Shown here piece by piece: positions 42,600 to 53,511 of a stretch of 64,000 bases of DNA; the stretch's first letter is position 1, and each line of letters begins with the position of its first letter. Under the pieces are notes generated by a model, which was not told where the DNA came from, searched no databases, and saw nothing but the letters and a program-made list of their open reading frames with translations. The position numbers and the translations under genes are program-made. Location of the stretch: NCBI GenBank assembly GCA_039566865.1, contig CM076943.1, positions 39,006,663 to 39,070,662 on the forward strand. The letters are read 5' to 3'. Source of the stretch: Aurelia coerulea (lineage: Eukaryota > Cnidaria > Scyphozoa > Semaeostomeae > Ulmaridae).

Positions 42600-43440
42600 C
42601 TGGAAAATGTCTCATTTCCCTTGAAAGTTGAAGATGAATGACATCCGCCCTCCGAGGTTATTTATTTCCATTCATTTGAATACTTTTTCGTGCAAAATCA
42701 CATGCTGTAAAAATTGTTTTTGGTTACGCAAATGGATCTAAAAAGGAAATTATTTTAGTAAATCTTAGCACAATCACAACAGGTGCAAACTCATTTTTAC
42801 GCCCGAGGAACTGGGATTTGTCAAATTTTGCGCAATTATTATATTTTGCGTCTAATGAATCGCCCAATGAGATCGCGCGATTGTATGATTTTCTGCTCTG
42901 CCGTCTTCTTCTCTAATGTTCTGTTATCTTATTAAGGTGGCTGTGCGTAAATGTAAATCCATTTTGTAGAAACTGGGTGCTTAATAGAAGTCGTAGAGAT
43001 ATATCGAAGGAAGAAGGACATATCTAAACAAAAAAATACGATCAAATACCAACACCTGATACAAATTGGATTGAAAAAGGTTCAAAATTGACACAACATT
43101 TGCGCTAGGCATGCACAGCCTTTTAAAATGTGGAAGTAAGTTGGCAAAAATTGTTCACCTGTTTCAAATTGCAGGAAATTGTCGATTCCTCATGTCATTG
43201 CCACCTTATAATGGATCCCATTAATTCTCCATAATCGTATATATGCATATGGTCTCAATGCAGAATTGTTTCTCTTGCAGGTCTCTTTGAGAATATGATG
43301 AACTCGTCTGGAAAGGTAAGATCTGTACTTATTGTCGTTGTCGTAGTTCGTTGTGAATATTATAGTTGTCATGTTTGAAATTCAGCCAATGTAGGTTTAT
43401 GTGGGCAGGAACACCGCTACTCAGCAAAAAACATGAAATA
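42600..43440. other. Unassigned intergenic with one exon-like segment
   Basis: Mostly AT-rich. At 43282-43316 a 35-bp segment sits between a good acceptor (TTTCTCTTGCAG) and a good donor (AAAG|GTAAGATC). It could be a non-coding 5' exon, for instance of the neuropeptide gene whose ATG follows directly after an acceptor at 49726. That is speculative. Confidence 0.3.
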
Positions 43441-43448
43441 ATATGCGG

Positions 43449-43583
43449 TTATTAAACGATTACGAGGTCCATGCTGGAAAATATTTGGACCGCAGTTTGA
43501 CGTACGGACCGAACGCAGTGAGGTCCGTACAATGAACTAAGGTCCAAATATTTTCCAGCATGGATCGAGTAATCGTTTAATAA
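43449..43583. repeat. Hairpin, 135 bp
   Basis: TTATTAAACGATTACGAGGT...GGAAAATATTTGGACC is mirrored by GGTCCAAATATTTTCC...GTAATCGTTTAATAA; the loop contains TACGGACCGAACGCAGTGAG. Probable MITE. Confidence 0.65.
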
Positions 43584-44339
43584 AGGCTTTATTATATGGC
43601 AGAACCTTTTGAGAATGTTGTTTATAGTATCGTACTTTTCTGTTGTGTCTTTGATCCTGTGCATCACTGTAGTTGCTCGTTGCAACATTAACTACATTGG
43701 CACTTTCTTCGTGTATAATTGCAAGTTCGTCTTCAAAGTTTACAGAAAAGAAATCTTCGATGAATTAGCTAAACTTTGGCTGACACTTCTTGCGGCCTAA
43801 GCCTAAACAAGAAGCTCCTTTCTTGTTGTTGATTTTTAAGGCAACGCCCGGTCCAATACGGCTTCGAACGAAAAATACGGCTTTTACGGACCGATCAAGA
43901 ACCAATCGAATTGCTCCGTTGCCGGTCCGAGGAGCCGTATTTTCGAACGCCATATAATAACTTTGAATTACTACTACTATCATTCAGAGCATTCGGCTTC
44001 CCGAGTGGCTGTGTTGAAACATACAATGTTCCTCCATTTCTCTCTGTTCTGAGCTGTTATAATGGCTTCAGTCATAGTAGTCCTAAAATCCTGGCCATAA
44101 GTGTTGAGACTATTCGGCAGATTGCTAAATTTTTCATTTAGCGACCCCCTGATCCCCCAATTCAGTGTTGTTTGTGGAGATAATGTAAAATCTGATAACC
44201 TGCAATGACTACTCATAACAAAATACCAACATTGAGATGGGGGAGGGGGAAAAATGAATGTTTTGACAGAATTTTGGTAGTCGGATCTAAAAAGTGAGGG
44301 AAAGTGGGTTTTTTCTCAACACTTTATGTCCAGGAGTGT

Positions 44340-45095
44340 AGCTTCTCTTTAATTGCATTTTCGTTTGGTTTTCTGCCGTTCTCTTGATCTTTTCCAAATA
44401 ACATTCCTGTCAGTAAGTCAGTTTCTATGCATCTGTGTTTCATAATATGTCCCATCAATTCAAGTTTACGATTTTTTTGTCTCATTGACTAATGTTTTAA
44501 TTTCCCCGATCTCGTTACGCACACTTTGGTTTGATCTTATTTCCATCGAGCTGATTCTTAAAAATCTCCTGTATGCTCACAGCTCAAACGTATTCTAGTT
44601 CTCTTGCCCAGCATTCAGAGCCATATGTTGCAATTGGAAATACTATTGATCTAGGCAGTCCTATCTTTATATTTTCGCTGATAACTTTATCCGTCCATAT
44701 CTTACTCAGAGAAACTGTAACATTTTTGACTATGGCTGTCCTCCGTCTTATTTCCTTAATGCCATCATAGTTGTTGGTGATGAGGGCACCCAAGTACTTA
44801 AGCTCTTTTACGACCTGGACCGTCCCCTATTCTGAAGTGATTTTAGAATCGTCCTCGTTGTTGTTCTTGTCTTTTATCATTACCTTTCTCTTATCCGCAT
44901 TCAACTCAAATCCTTGTTCTCTACTTGCCACTCGAATTCTGTGTAACAATTCTTGCAGTTTTTCTGCCCTTTTTTGTAGTAGTGCCACATCGTTAACGTA
45001 CCACAAATTACTTACAGCCCTGCCTTCAACATTGATTGAACCACAAATATTTCGTCCTGCTATGCAGGGACTGCCTTTTTCAGCAGTGTTATACC
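44340..45095 (-). mobile_element. RTE-like LINE fragment (decayed)
   Basis: Minus frames contain VSNLWYVNDVALLQKRAEKL (the YADD box degraded to YVND), GFELNADKRKVMI, FPIATYGSECWARE and KLELMGHIMKHRCIETDLLT, in the order expected for the second half of an RTE/jockey-type RT. Stops and frameshifts interrupt it. A mariner-like end (TACCGGGGGACCCAGAAAAA, 45093) truncates its 5' side. Confidence 0.75.
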
Positions 45096-45829
45096 GGGGG
45101 ACCCAGAAAAAAGTGACCCAACGCAATCTGTTATAGAAAAAAAGTAAGTGGCCGATTGAAATATTTCTAACGTTGTTCTATCACCAAAAGACTAGCCTAC
45201 ATTATGAGTATTTTTCGAAATTTTTTGAACACAGTTAAGTTCATGAATTAAGGATTTTGATGAAAAGGGTAGGCGTGAAATGTTCAAAAAGTCATCAAAA
45301 ACAGGGGATCGATTTAGAGCCATTTCAGATCTTCAAAACAACGAAGAGCGTGTTTCATTTTGCTTGAGGTCTACTCCATTTGTACTGACGTCACAATAAA
45401 ATTCACAGGAAAGCTAGAAAATAGTTGCCCACTCCGGAGCGCGCGAAGCAATGGATTCTAATTGGCTGCCGGCACGAGATTTTGGTAGGAGCATGATTTT
45501 AGTTTTCACATGATGAGTCAGCAGAATTTGTGAACAAAAATGGCGGCGATTTGGAGGTCTGGGTCGAAAGAAGCCTGGTGCTGAAAAAATCTTCTGTTCT
45601 CAAGCATAGCATACAGCTTTTTTCTCACGCACAGTTGAAAATAAACTTTCATTTTCGCTATCTTTGATCGCTTCACATACAATACCAATTTGTTGATTTG
45701 TTCAGTGTGGAAGGGATGGGGAAGGGATTGATACAATAATTCAGAGCATCCAGTAAGAATTTTTAATGATAAAGAGAATCAAACGAACAAATTGCAATGG
45801 TTTATGAACTCTGAAACAACTACCAGGGT

Positions 45830-46015
45830 ATCGCAATATAAATTAATCATATTTGCTGTTGTTTTATGTCGCGTTGCGGTGTTTCTGCCTTTAAACTTAT
45901 TCATTTTTTCGTCACCGCAAGCATATTCGGATCCGACAATCGACGCTGGTATTATGGCCTTTACTTTTTCAAATTATTTTATCGTATTATTCGTATTGTT
46001 TTGTTTTTTCAATTG
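45830..46015 (+). mobile_element. PLE end fragment
   Basis: TTAATCATATTTGCTGTTGT, GTTGCGGTGTTTCTGCC, ATTCATTTTTTCGTCA and GGCCTTTACTTTTTCAAATT match 60298-60446, the sequence just outside the PLE hammerhead M. The ribozyme itself is not present here. Confidence 0.65.
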
Positions 46016-46104
46016 ACCTGTGTTGTTTCTTTCAAACGATGATATATATCAACGGTCTCCATGCCTTCCATTCCTCTGAAGACGATGTTGAAGAAAAACA
46101 GTAA

Positions 46105-46200
46105 TAAAAAGGGCTTCGTCACCATGAGGTTTCGAACTCGGGCTTCGTGCGTGCAAGGGGCTGAAGACTATCGCTTCGCCAACCAACCATAGACAAGTCA
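46105..46200 (-). mobile_element. tRNA-like SINE remnant
   Basis: Minus strand: TTGGCGAAGCGATAG (A-box-like) and GAGTTCGAAACCTC (B box), 40 bp apart. No cloverleaf with a matched acceptor stem is apparent. Confidence 0.5.
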
Positions 46201-47209
46201 GAGAGCTGAAATCGTACATATTGATCAGTGATATATTTTGATCGTTGAATAGGCGAACATTTTCTGCATGTTTCTTGTAAACACAAAGAAGTCATGGAAA
46301 CTGCGTGCGGAGTGGCTGATGTTAGATAGGCTACATTGGGTGAGAGATCGTAATTTTTTCTGAAGAGAAAACGAGGCGTTTAGTTTAGGCCTGTCAGAAA
46401 CCCAAGCTGTTTTTCTGGGTACTTGAGGATTCCACTGGCAAATTTTTATTTCTTGTTTGTGTTTCTTTCTGATGCGAGAATTTTTGGGGGTTTTCAATTT
46501 GATAAATTGTACTGATCTTTTTCAAAAACGCGGGTACTTTAGCAGCAGCTATTACTACCGGGTGTCTCAGAAAAGAGTACCCCCTTTTGATTGGAAATAG
46601 GAACAAAACAATAAGATATCATTACTCTCCCAGTTCACCGCTAAATGTATCAATCTTCAGCTTAGATGCACATACCTTGCATTCCAAGCATACAAAGCAT
46701 CGTGCACCAAAAACCGGAGATACAAGTTTGCCAAGTCAAAATTTACAGTGCAGCCAAAACCAGAGGTTTTGAAAAAGGGCCTAGTGATGATTTGTATCAT
46801 GAACATTTTCCAAAGCACCTGTAAACTTTAATTTCAATTTTTTGCTTTTGAATAGAATAAAAGACGCACGAGCATGGTCCTGATTAAATGAATATAATAG
46901 AAATGTGGTAAAAATGATAAAATTGTGCCACATCTCTAAAATAAGCGTGCATGTGCTCCTTGTCCTTGCCCCATAGTAGCAGTCTAGTCGACGGGCCGGT
47001 GGCCCAGAAAACGCGATATGGCGAAGCAAGTTCCATGAAATAATTTTGTATTGACGGCTAGCCAGCCTCAGACGATACCATACATTTTCTTAACGCTCGG
47101 GGGCGCATGCGAATTAAAAATGCCCTCAAACCTTTACTGTCAGGAGTGTATACTGCAGGCAGTGATTTTGGGAACTTATCCTATATTTTCATACATACAT
47201 ATATACATA

Positions 47210-47994
47210 ACTGGTGTCCCAAAAAAACGCAACAGATTTGAAAAATTCTACTGCAAACTGTTTCATACTCATTATCTAACAATTATTTTTCTTCAAATCT
47301 GCAATAATTAGATTAAATTTTGATATATTTTTCAGTATTTTTGGTGACTTGGATTGTAGAGATGAAAATCAGCAAACTTCAAAACTGCCCCCAGGTCAAA
47401 GCCAGAGCTGTTGCATTAACAGTGATGAATCATAATGTCAAATTGTAAAACATGGCAATCCCTGCAACTGCAAAGAATTTCTGACAAACACGCAAAACAC
47501 ATGATTTAATTGAACATGGAACAGACACTGTCATAAAGATTTCCGTCAAAACACTGCCATGCTTCTTAAGTGTAAATGATGGTTGCTTGCCTTTTCTAAA
47601 TGACTAGGCTATTATTAGATTTATTCTTTCAATTATCAATGAGCACTGAAAGCTCCCCCAAGAATGGATAACTCATGAATATGTAAGAAGTCCCTTTGTT
47701 GCAGTTTCTTAATGAAGTTGTGTGCTTGTAATCATGTAAAATTTCAGATATGGCCATTCTTTTAACTTTACAGTATACTTTGCACTAATGCTGATAGCTC
47801 TGGTTTTGCCCTGACAGCAAATTTGAAGTTTGTTGATTTTTAACTCTTCAATCAAGTCACCAAAAATTCTGAAAAGTATATCAAAATTTAATCTAATCAT
47901 TGCAGATTTAGATAAAAATAATCATTTGATTATTAATTTGAAACAGATTCCGTCAGAAGTTTTTGAATCTGTTGCGTTTTTTTGGGACACCCGG
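47210..47994. mobile_element. Mariner-like foldback MITE
   Basis: TA-flanked; ends CTGGTGTCCCAAAAAAACGC / GCGTTTTTTTGGGACACCCGG. Inner blocks also mirror (AATCTGCAATAATTAGATT / AATCTAATCATTGCAGATT; ACTGTAAAG-type strings near 47770). Same terminal family as 25189-25914, 46557, 51271 and 61978. Confidence 0.75.
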
Positions 47995-48039
47995 TACGTA
48001 CATTCTTTATTTAACAATGCAGGTACAAGATCTTTGTTT

Positions 48040-48679
48040 TTAATTGTTACCGTTCTTTTCTCAAATTTTATTTTCTCAATACTGTTACGTTCCTTGGTCA
48101 GTAGTTTTTGAAGACTTCTTTGCTGCTAGCATTCTTTACATCTGTTGTCAAACTGTTCCAAACAATAGTTCCTCTGTAATTCAGCGTGTTCATTTCACTT
48201 TCTGTATTCAATCTCCTAACCTGCAACTGCAAACCTCTTCTTTTGCTGACCTTCGTTTCATACATGTCCCTTAGTATGTGACCCTCTGTAACTTTTACTA
48301 TATTATGCATCTCTGCGGCAACCTTTCTTTATCAATAAAATCGATTCTATTCCAGTTGACACTTTGTAGAGCATCAGTATCATTTACTTTTGTGCCTATT
48401 TTCTTCACTATTCTCGTTGCTTTTACATGCTGAATTTCAATCTTTTGCATCAGGTCTTTTGACGATGTTCCCCATAAAAGGTTTTTTGGCGATGTTCCCC
48501 ATATTAGCAAGCCGTAAGTTATCTTTGGTATGATCATGCTGTAATATATCTTTTTCTAATGTTTCAGATGGCAAACAGCTAATTTTTCTTAACATTGCAT
48601 TATATATAGTATATTTCTTTCGAACTTTCTCTATTTGTGTTTTCCGTTTCAGTTGTCTATCTATAAATACCCCTAGCAA
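48040..48679 (-). mobile_element. CR1-like LINE fragment
   Basis: Minus frames: ECKLLGVFIDRQLKRKTQIE, MLRKISCLPSETLE, IIPKITYGLLIWG, KIEIQHVKATRIVKKI and RGTIVWNSLTTDVKNASS. This is the C-terminal RT portion, with two frameshifts. The 143-bp tandem repeat begins exactly at its upstream edge. Confidence 0.75.
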
Positions 48680-48680
48680 C

Positions 48681-49545
48681 TTGCATTCTTTCTTTTTCTT
48701 TTATCCAGGTAAAATTCTTCAGTACATGTTACTACTTACTCTACATATTGATACGATACAACTATACAACACTACAGGGATGATGACACGAGGAGCTAAG
48801 TTTAATAATAGTTCAACAATAACTTGCATTCTTTCTTTTTCTTTTATCCAGATAAAATCTTTCAATACATGTTACTACTTACTCTACTTATTGATACGAT
48901 ACAACTATACAACACTACAGGGACGATGACACGAGAAGCTAAGTTTAATAATAGTTCAACAATAACTTGCATTCTTTCTTTTTCTTTTATCCAGATAAAA
49001 TTTTTCAATACATGTTACTACTTACTCTACATATTGATACGATACAACTATACAACACTATAGGGACGATGACACGAGGAGCTAAGTTTAATAATAGTTC
49101 AATAATAACTTGCATTCTTTCTTTTTCTTTTATCCAGGTAAAATTCTTCAGTACATGTTACTACTTACTCTACATATTGATACGATACAACTATACAACA
49201 CTACAGGGATGATGACATGAGGAGCAAAGTTTAATAATAGTTCAACAATAACTTGCATTCTTTCTTTTTCTTTTATCCAAATAAAATTTTTCAATACATG
49301 TTACTACTTACTTTACATATTGAAACGATACAACTATACAACACTACAGGGACGATGACACGAGGAGCTAAGTTTAATAATAGTTCAACAATAACTTGCA
49401 TTCTTTCTTTTTCTTTTATCCAGGTAAAATTCTTCAGTACATGTTACTACTTACTCTACATATTGATACGATACAACTATACAACACTACAGGGATGATG
49501 ACATGAGGAGCAAAGTTTAATAATAGTTCAACAATAACTTGCATT
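48681..49545. repeat. Tandem repeat, six 143-bp units
   Basis: Units begin with ACTTGCATTCTTTCTTTTTC at about 48678, 48822, 48965, 49108, 49251 and 49394, with a partial seventh at 49537. Identity is about 95%. Two sub-variants alternate (ATCCAGGTAAAATTCTTCAG against ATCCAGATAAAATTTTTCAA), which suggests earlier doubling. Frames across it are not genes. Confidence 0.92.
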
Positions 49546-49726
49546 CTTCCTTGTAATATACCACTTTGTCAGCGATTGTTATCATTCGGGTATTTCTGAC
49601 GATTTTCTGTAATCAATGGGACATGCAACATTTGTCACACATGGTTTTGTTTCTCACAGTAGTTTTCGAGCAACCTAATGACGCATTCTGATAAAGTGCG
49701 TTTATTTTGGAACTTTCCTTTCTTAG

Positions 49727-50233
49727 ATGCAAACTGTACGTGTCATAGTTTGCCTGGTCTCTTTGTTCCTCACTGGGTGTCAACTGAAGCCATTGGCCCA
49801 AGACGAGTGGAGCACAGCAACCAGCCAACAACTGGATAAGGAAGTTAAGTTGTTTCATCATCTTAAATTCTGCTTTAAAACTTTCACCAATGAATTAGCT
49901 GTCGTCAGTCCCCAGCACGCGACTTCATATTCAGCTCAGAAATTTGTCAATGCGTTGTACAGCCACTTTAAATCGTGTGTTTGGAAAATGCCGCGGCATG
50001 ATTTTATTTCTAAGGACGTAATCAAGGAGAAAGCTAATAATTTGTTGGAGAAACCAAGAGAAGAAGACTCCGCAAGCTTTCCGGGGAGATTCGGCAAGAG
50101 AGTTACTCTGGAGGATAGAAATCTTCAAAGGAGTAATCAAAGATTTAGGAGGAATGGAAATAAAGTGCCCAATGATCATCTTGGATTCATGCCGCATCAT
50201 ATTAGATTTGGCAAAAGAGATCTGCAGTTTTAG
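49727..50233 (+). CDS. RFamide-type neuropeptide precursor
   Basis: 168-residue secreted precursor. Residues 1-18 are a signal peptide (VRVIVCLVSLFLTGC). Two amidation/cleavage sites of the form RF-G-KR occur: SFPGRFGKR (117-125) and HHIRFGKR (157-164), followed by a four-residue tail. Expected products end in PGRF-amide and PHHIRF-amide. Acidic residues precede both peptides (REEDSA, PNDH), the N-terminal processing style described for cnidarian neuropeptides. A long spacer (19-116) with two Cys outside the signal has no recognised domain. The ATG follows immediately after an acceptor (CTTTCTTAG|ATG), so a 5' UTR exon lies upstream. Amidated RF peptides signal through GPCRs or DEG/ENaC channels. 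I do not recognise a named orthologue. Confidence 0.8.
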   Translation: MQTVRVIVCLVSLFLTGCQLKPLAQDEWSTATSQQLDKEVKLFHHLKFCFKTFTNELAVVSPQHATSYSAQKFVNALYSHFKSCVWKMPRHDFISKDVIKEKANNLLEKPREEDSASFPGRFGKRVTLEDRNLQRSNQRFRRNGNKVPNDHLGFMPHHIRFGKRDLQF

Positions 50234-51270
50234 GGATTTTACTGTGATGGGGATGATTAGTTGATCGATATTTTATAATTAGAGGATTTATAATTGTGCA
50301 TCTATTAAAACATAGATAATAGCATTTCTTTGGTGGATTAGATATTTAATGAGAAATTTTACAGAAGTTTGGATGCAAAACACGAGAAGATTTGTGTTAA
50401 ACCTTCTCGTTTTTTTTCATCCGAATCTCTTTACAATGTTATAATAGTATTATGTGTATTGATGGTAATGACCTTATTAATATACCTGCACAAAAAATGA
50501 TGGCTGTTTCAGTATGTTGTGAATCTGACGTGTAACGAGGTAGCCTTTCATCGTGCGACAATTTGTAAGGAGAAAATAGTAGATTGTTTGCAAGAATACC
50601 AAGTTTAAGGTATAACGCTTTGATTGGCTAAGCTGCTTTGTTTTTGCGTGTAAGAATAATAAGTTGCTTGTTTCTTTCATCATCCCTGAAAAACTTACAA
50701 TTCTGCACCCCTATCGGCATAGTAACCAGTTTTGTGTTGTGCAGGAAAATGTCAAGCCCGAGGTCTTTATATTTTCTTGCACAGCTACAAAACCGGTTAG
50801 TATGAGTTTTATTACCAGATAGCTTCCAGTTTTAATTCATATCATTTAGTCAAACATATTTTGTAGCTGTTATGTCGTTTGAGTTTGTTGTAAATCTCAC
50901 AGGCTTAAACCAGTTGCTGTGGTGAAAAATGCGTCCTTGTATCGTATTATACAAGGCTACGGACAACCGCGGGAAATGTGCGATGAATCAATGGGATTGG
51001 CGAGATTCTTGTATTGCCGCATTTTTGAAACTTCAATCAGGTAAAAAAGGGGTTTATCAACTGGATTCTTAACCAATAGAATTGAGGTATGAAGCATGCT
51101 TTTAATACCACAGGAGCAAAACGAATTTTAAAGAATCAAATATGAAATATAACAAAATGGCTGGTATAAACTTAACCCTGTTTGCACCGGACAGCTCTCT
51201 CAGCTTTTCCCTGCAATTTTTTCGGTGAAGTCCTGAGCTTCTTATCTTTCGCGACTATCCCGAATAGATA
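50234..51270. other. 3' flank of neuropeptide gene, unassigned
   Basis: AT-rich. Contains a short hairpin ACGAGAAG..CTTCTCGT at about 50380-50412 and an inverted repeat at about 50719-50806 (AGTAACCAGTTTTGT.. / ..ACAAAACCGGTTAGTA). Nothing else recognised. Confidence 0.4.
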
Positions 51271-51610
51271 CCGGGTAAGTCGGGAAAAACGTGGCCGGAG
51301 CCTTCAGCGGACTGTGACGTCGCGTTTAGCGACCTCCATTGTCGTGAAATAAATGTTTCCGTGCAGCCGAAGGCTAACTTAGATCATAAGACTCCCCCTG
51401 TTGAAATCTTGGTGGGGATACGAACAGGCTACGTTGCGTGCCTCGAGGAATCCCCAGAAAGGGCTCCAAATCGCGTGCGCAGTAACGATTTACTTCGTTT
51501 ACGTAATATGCAAATTTGCTTGATCGTCGAGAACAACAGAAGAAAAAATAGCAATCATGCGCATGACATCGTGATTTGCTCACAACAAAGCCAAAACACA
51601 ATTTTTTTTA
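51271..51610. mobile_element. Mariner-like MITE half-copy
   Basis: Begins TA|CCGGGTAAGTCGGGAAAAAC and continues GTGACGTCGCGTTTAGCGAC, ACTTAGATCATAAG, as in the left half of 25189-25914. No matching right end nearby. Confidence 0.6.
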
Positions 51611-52264
51611 ATTGATCCCTAGGTTGCTCCTTTTCATTTCAATGCAGGGTCTTTCAATAATTTGAATAACAATAATTGAACATTTTCAGCAGATGATAAG
51701 ATTTGGCTAGCGTAATACATACATGTATTTCTTATAAGAAACTGCCCATCCGAAACTCAACTCTCAGATCACCAAACAATTAAGAAACTCCAATACTAGC
51801 GAAAAAGAATGTTAAGAAACTCTTTATTTTGATAAAGGAAATTGTTCACCTGTTTCCTGTATCATGTTACTCGTAAGGTCCTTGAGTATCGTCTAAACGT
51901 TGGCAAAGGCTTCAAAAAACAATGTTTTGAAATGTTCACGAAGGCACCCAAACAGTGAGTATGAAGATTTTTATGGAACCTCTAAGAGACTCATAAGAAA
52001 CTCTGAGTGCTGAAAATCTGATAATTTCAAGAAACCTTAAGTAACGGCCCAAATTCTTAGTTTCTTATAAAAAGATACGTGTCCTGTCTGAAAGTGCAAG
52101 ATATCTTTTTTCCAATGATATGCTATTTGGATGCATCAATGGAATTATTTATCATTTAATCGATAGCTAATTAGGTATAGGCAATTTCAGATGTAACATG
52201 CTGTAGCGGCAAAATCAAGACATTTTTATCGTGAAAAGTTACGAAACAGACTTCGTGGAAACAT

Positions 52265-52895
52265 TTCAAGCCTAGAAGAACAAGGACAGATCTTGCAAGA
52301 CAATGGCATGAGTTGTTTTTGTTGACACCTGAATTCAAAGCGATTAGCGATCGCAGACAAAGGAAATTCCCTCAACCACTAATTCAAAACAACGAAAGCC
52401 GCAAACGTTTCTCTGAAACCCAGGTAGCTATCACGCTCGTTGTGCATTCCAGAAATTGTTTTTAAGAGCAAACACGAGCATATGTCGAAAGAAGAAGGAT
52501 ATATCTACACATCTACCGCGGGCATTTTATTTCTGTGGTTCAGAAGCTGAGCAATAAGTATTTTAATCACACCCAATACTATAGGAGAATTTAGACGCCT
52601 CCCGATCGGCTTCTGAACCAAATAAATCAAAGGCCCGCGGGAGATGTGTAGATATATCCTCCTTCTTTCCAACTGTGCTCATGTTTGCTTTTAAAAACAA
52701 TTTCTAGAATGCACAACGAGCGAAGTAGCTACCTGGTTTTCAGAGAAACTTTTGCGGCTTTGCATGTTTTGAATTACTGGTTGAGAAAATTTCCTTTGTC
52801 TGCGATCGCTAATCGCTTTGAAATGAGGTGTCAATCAAGAGCTGCTCATGCTATTGTCTTACCAAGTCTGTCCTTGTTGCCTAGAAGTACTTGAT
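52265..52895. repeat. Foldback element FB1, both arms
   Basis: Arms 52265-52560 and 52590-52895 are inverted: AGAACAAGGACAGA, CAAAGCGATTAGCGATCGCAG, GGTAGCTA, GTGCATTC.AGAAATTGTTTT and GATATATC.ACACATCT.CCGCGGG all recur in reverse. Single arms or pieces occur at 40427, 57118 and 60535. Confidence 0.75.
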
Positions 52896-53018
52896 TACCA
52901 TCCCCTTAGGTATGAAAAGTACAAATTTGCTCTCATTAGATACATTTGTTGTAATACGAAAAATTATACACTATGGTGGAGGAGGAGGAGGCAGACGCAA
53001 AGAAACAGACACATTTTT

Positions 53019-53060
53019 GGCCACTGAGGCCTTTCGAACCTGCGTTCTCATCAGAGTGTG
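53019..53060 (-). ncRNA. Hammerhead ribozyme N (isolated)
   Basis: Minus: CACT, CTGATGA (canonical), GAAC-GCAG-GTTC, GAAA, palindromic GGCC within AGGCCT as stem III, C at position 17, then AGTG, a perfect 4-bp stem I. No PLE protein lies within several kb; a (GGA)n run at 52975-52990 flanks it on its 3' side. Confidence 0.82.
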
Positions 53061-53511
53061 ACTTCTACGATTTTGGGTGTTGTGTGACTTCTACGATTTT
53101 GAAGTATCCAAGTTGAATTTCATTGGGAAAAAGATAGATTGTGCTATCAGATGGTATATCTTACATCTATTCAAATCTTATCGTCTTTTGATAAATACTT
53201 TCAATTATAGTTGAGTTGCGTTCCAGGGGGAGGGGAGTATTTGACTTTCAATTTTACGAGGGTGTGCACTCTAAAAACAAATTTTTCACCCAGCTTTAGA
53301 AGTTTTCCCTCGAAATGATAGCCGGCCTTAGAAAAATCGGCGAAAAGCATACCCCAAAACGTAGAAATTCGTCGAAAAACAATGAAATAACGCTCTTGAT
53401 AACCGGCTTTAGAAAAATTGCCTTCATTTGATACCCGGCATTAGAAAAGAGGGGCAAAAAAAATACCCTGAAAAGAGTGCACATGCCGTCAGCAAATTAT
53501 ACCATTATACA

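Noticed and set aside
46105..46200. Second tRNA gene
   Set aside because: Same reasoning; only pol III boxes are visible.
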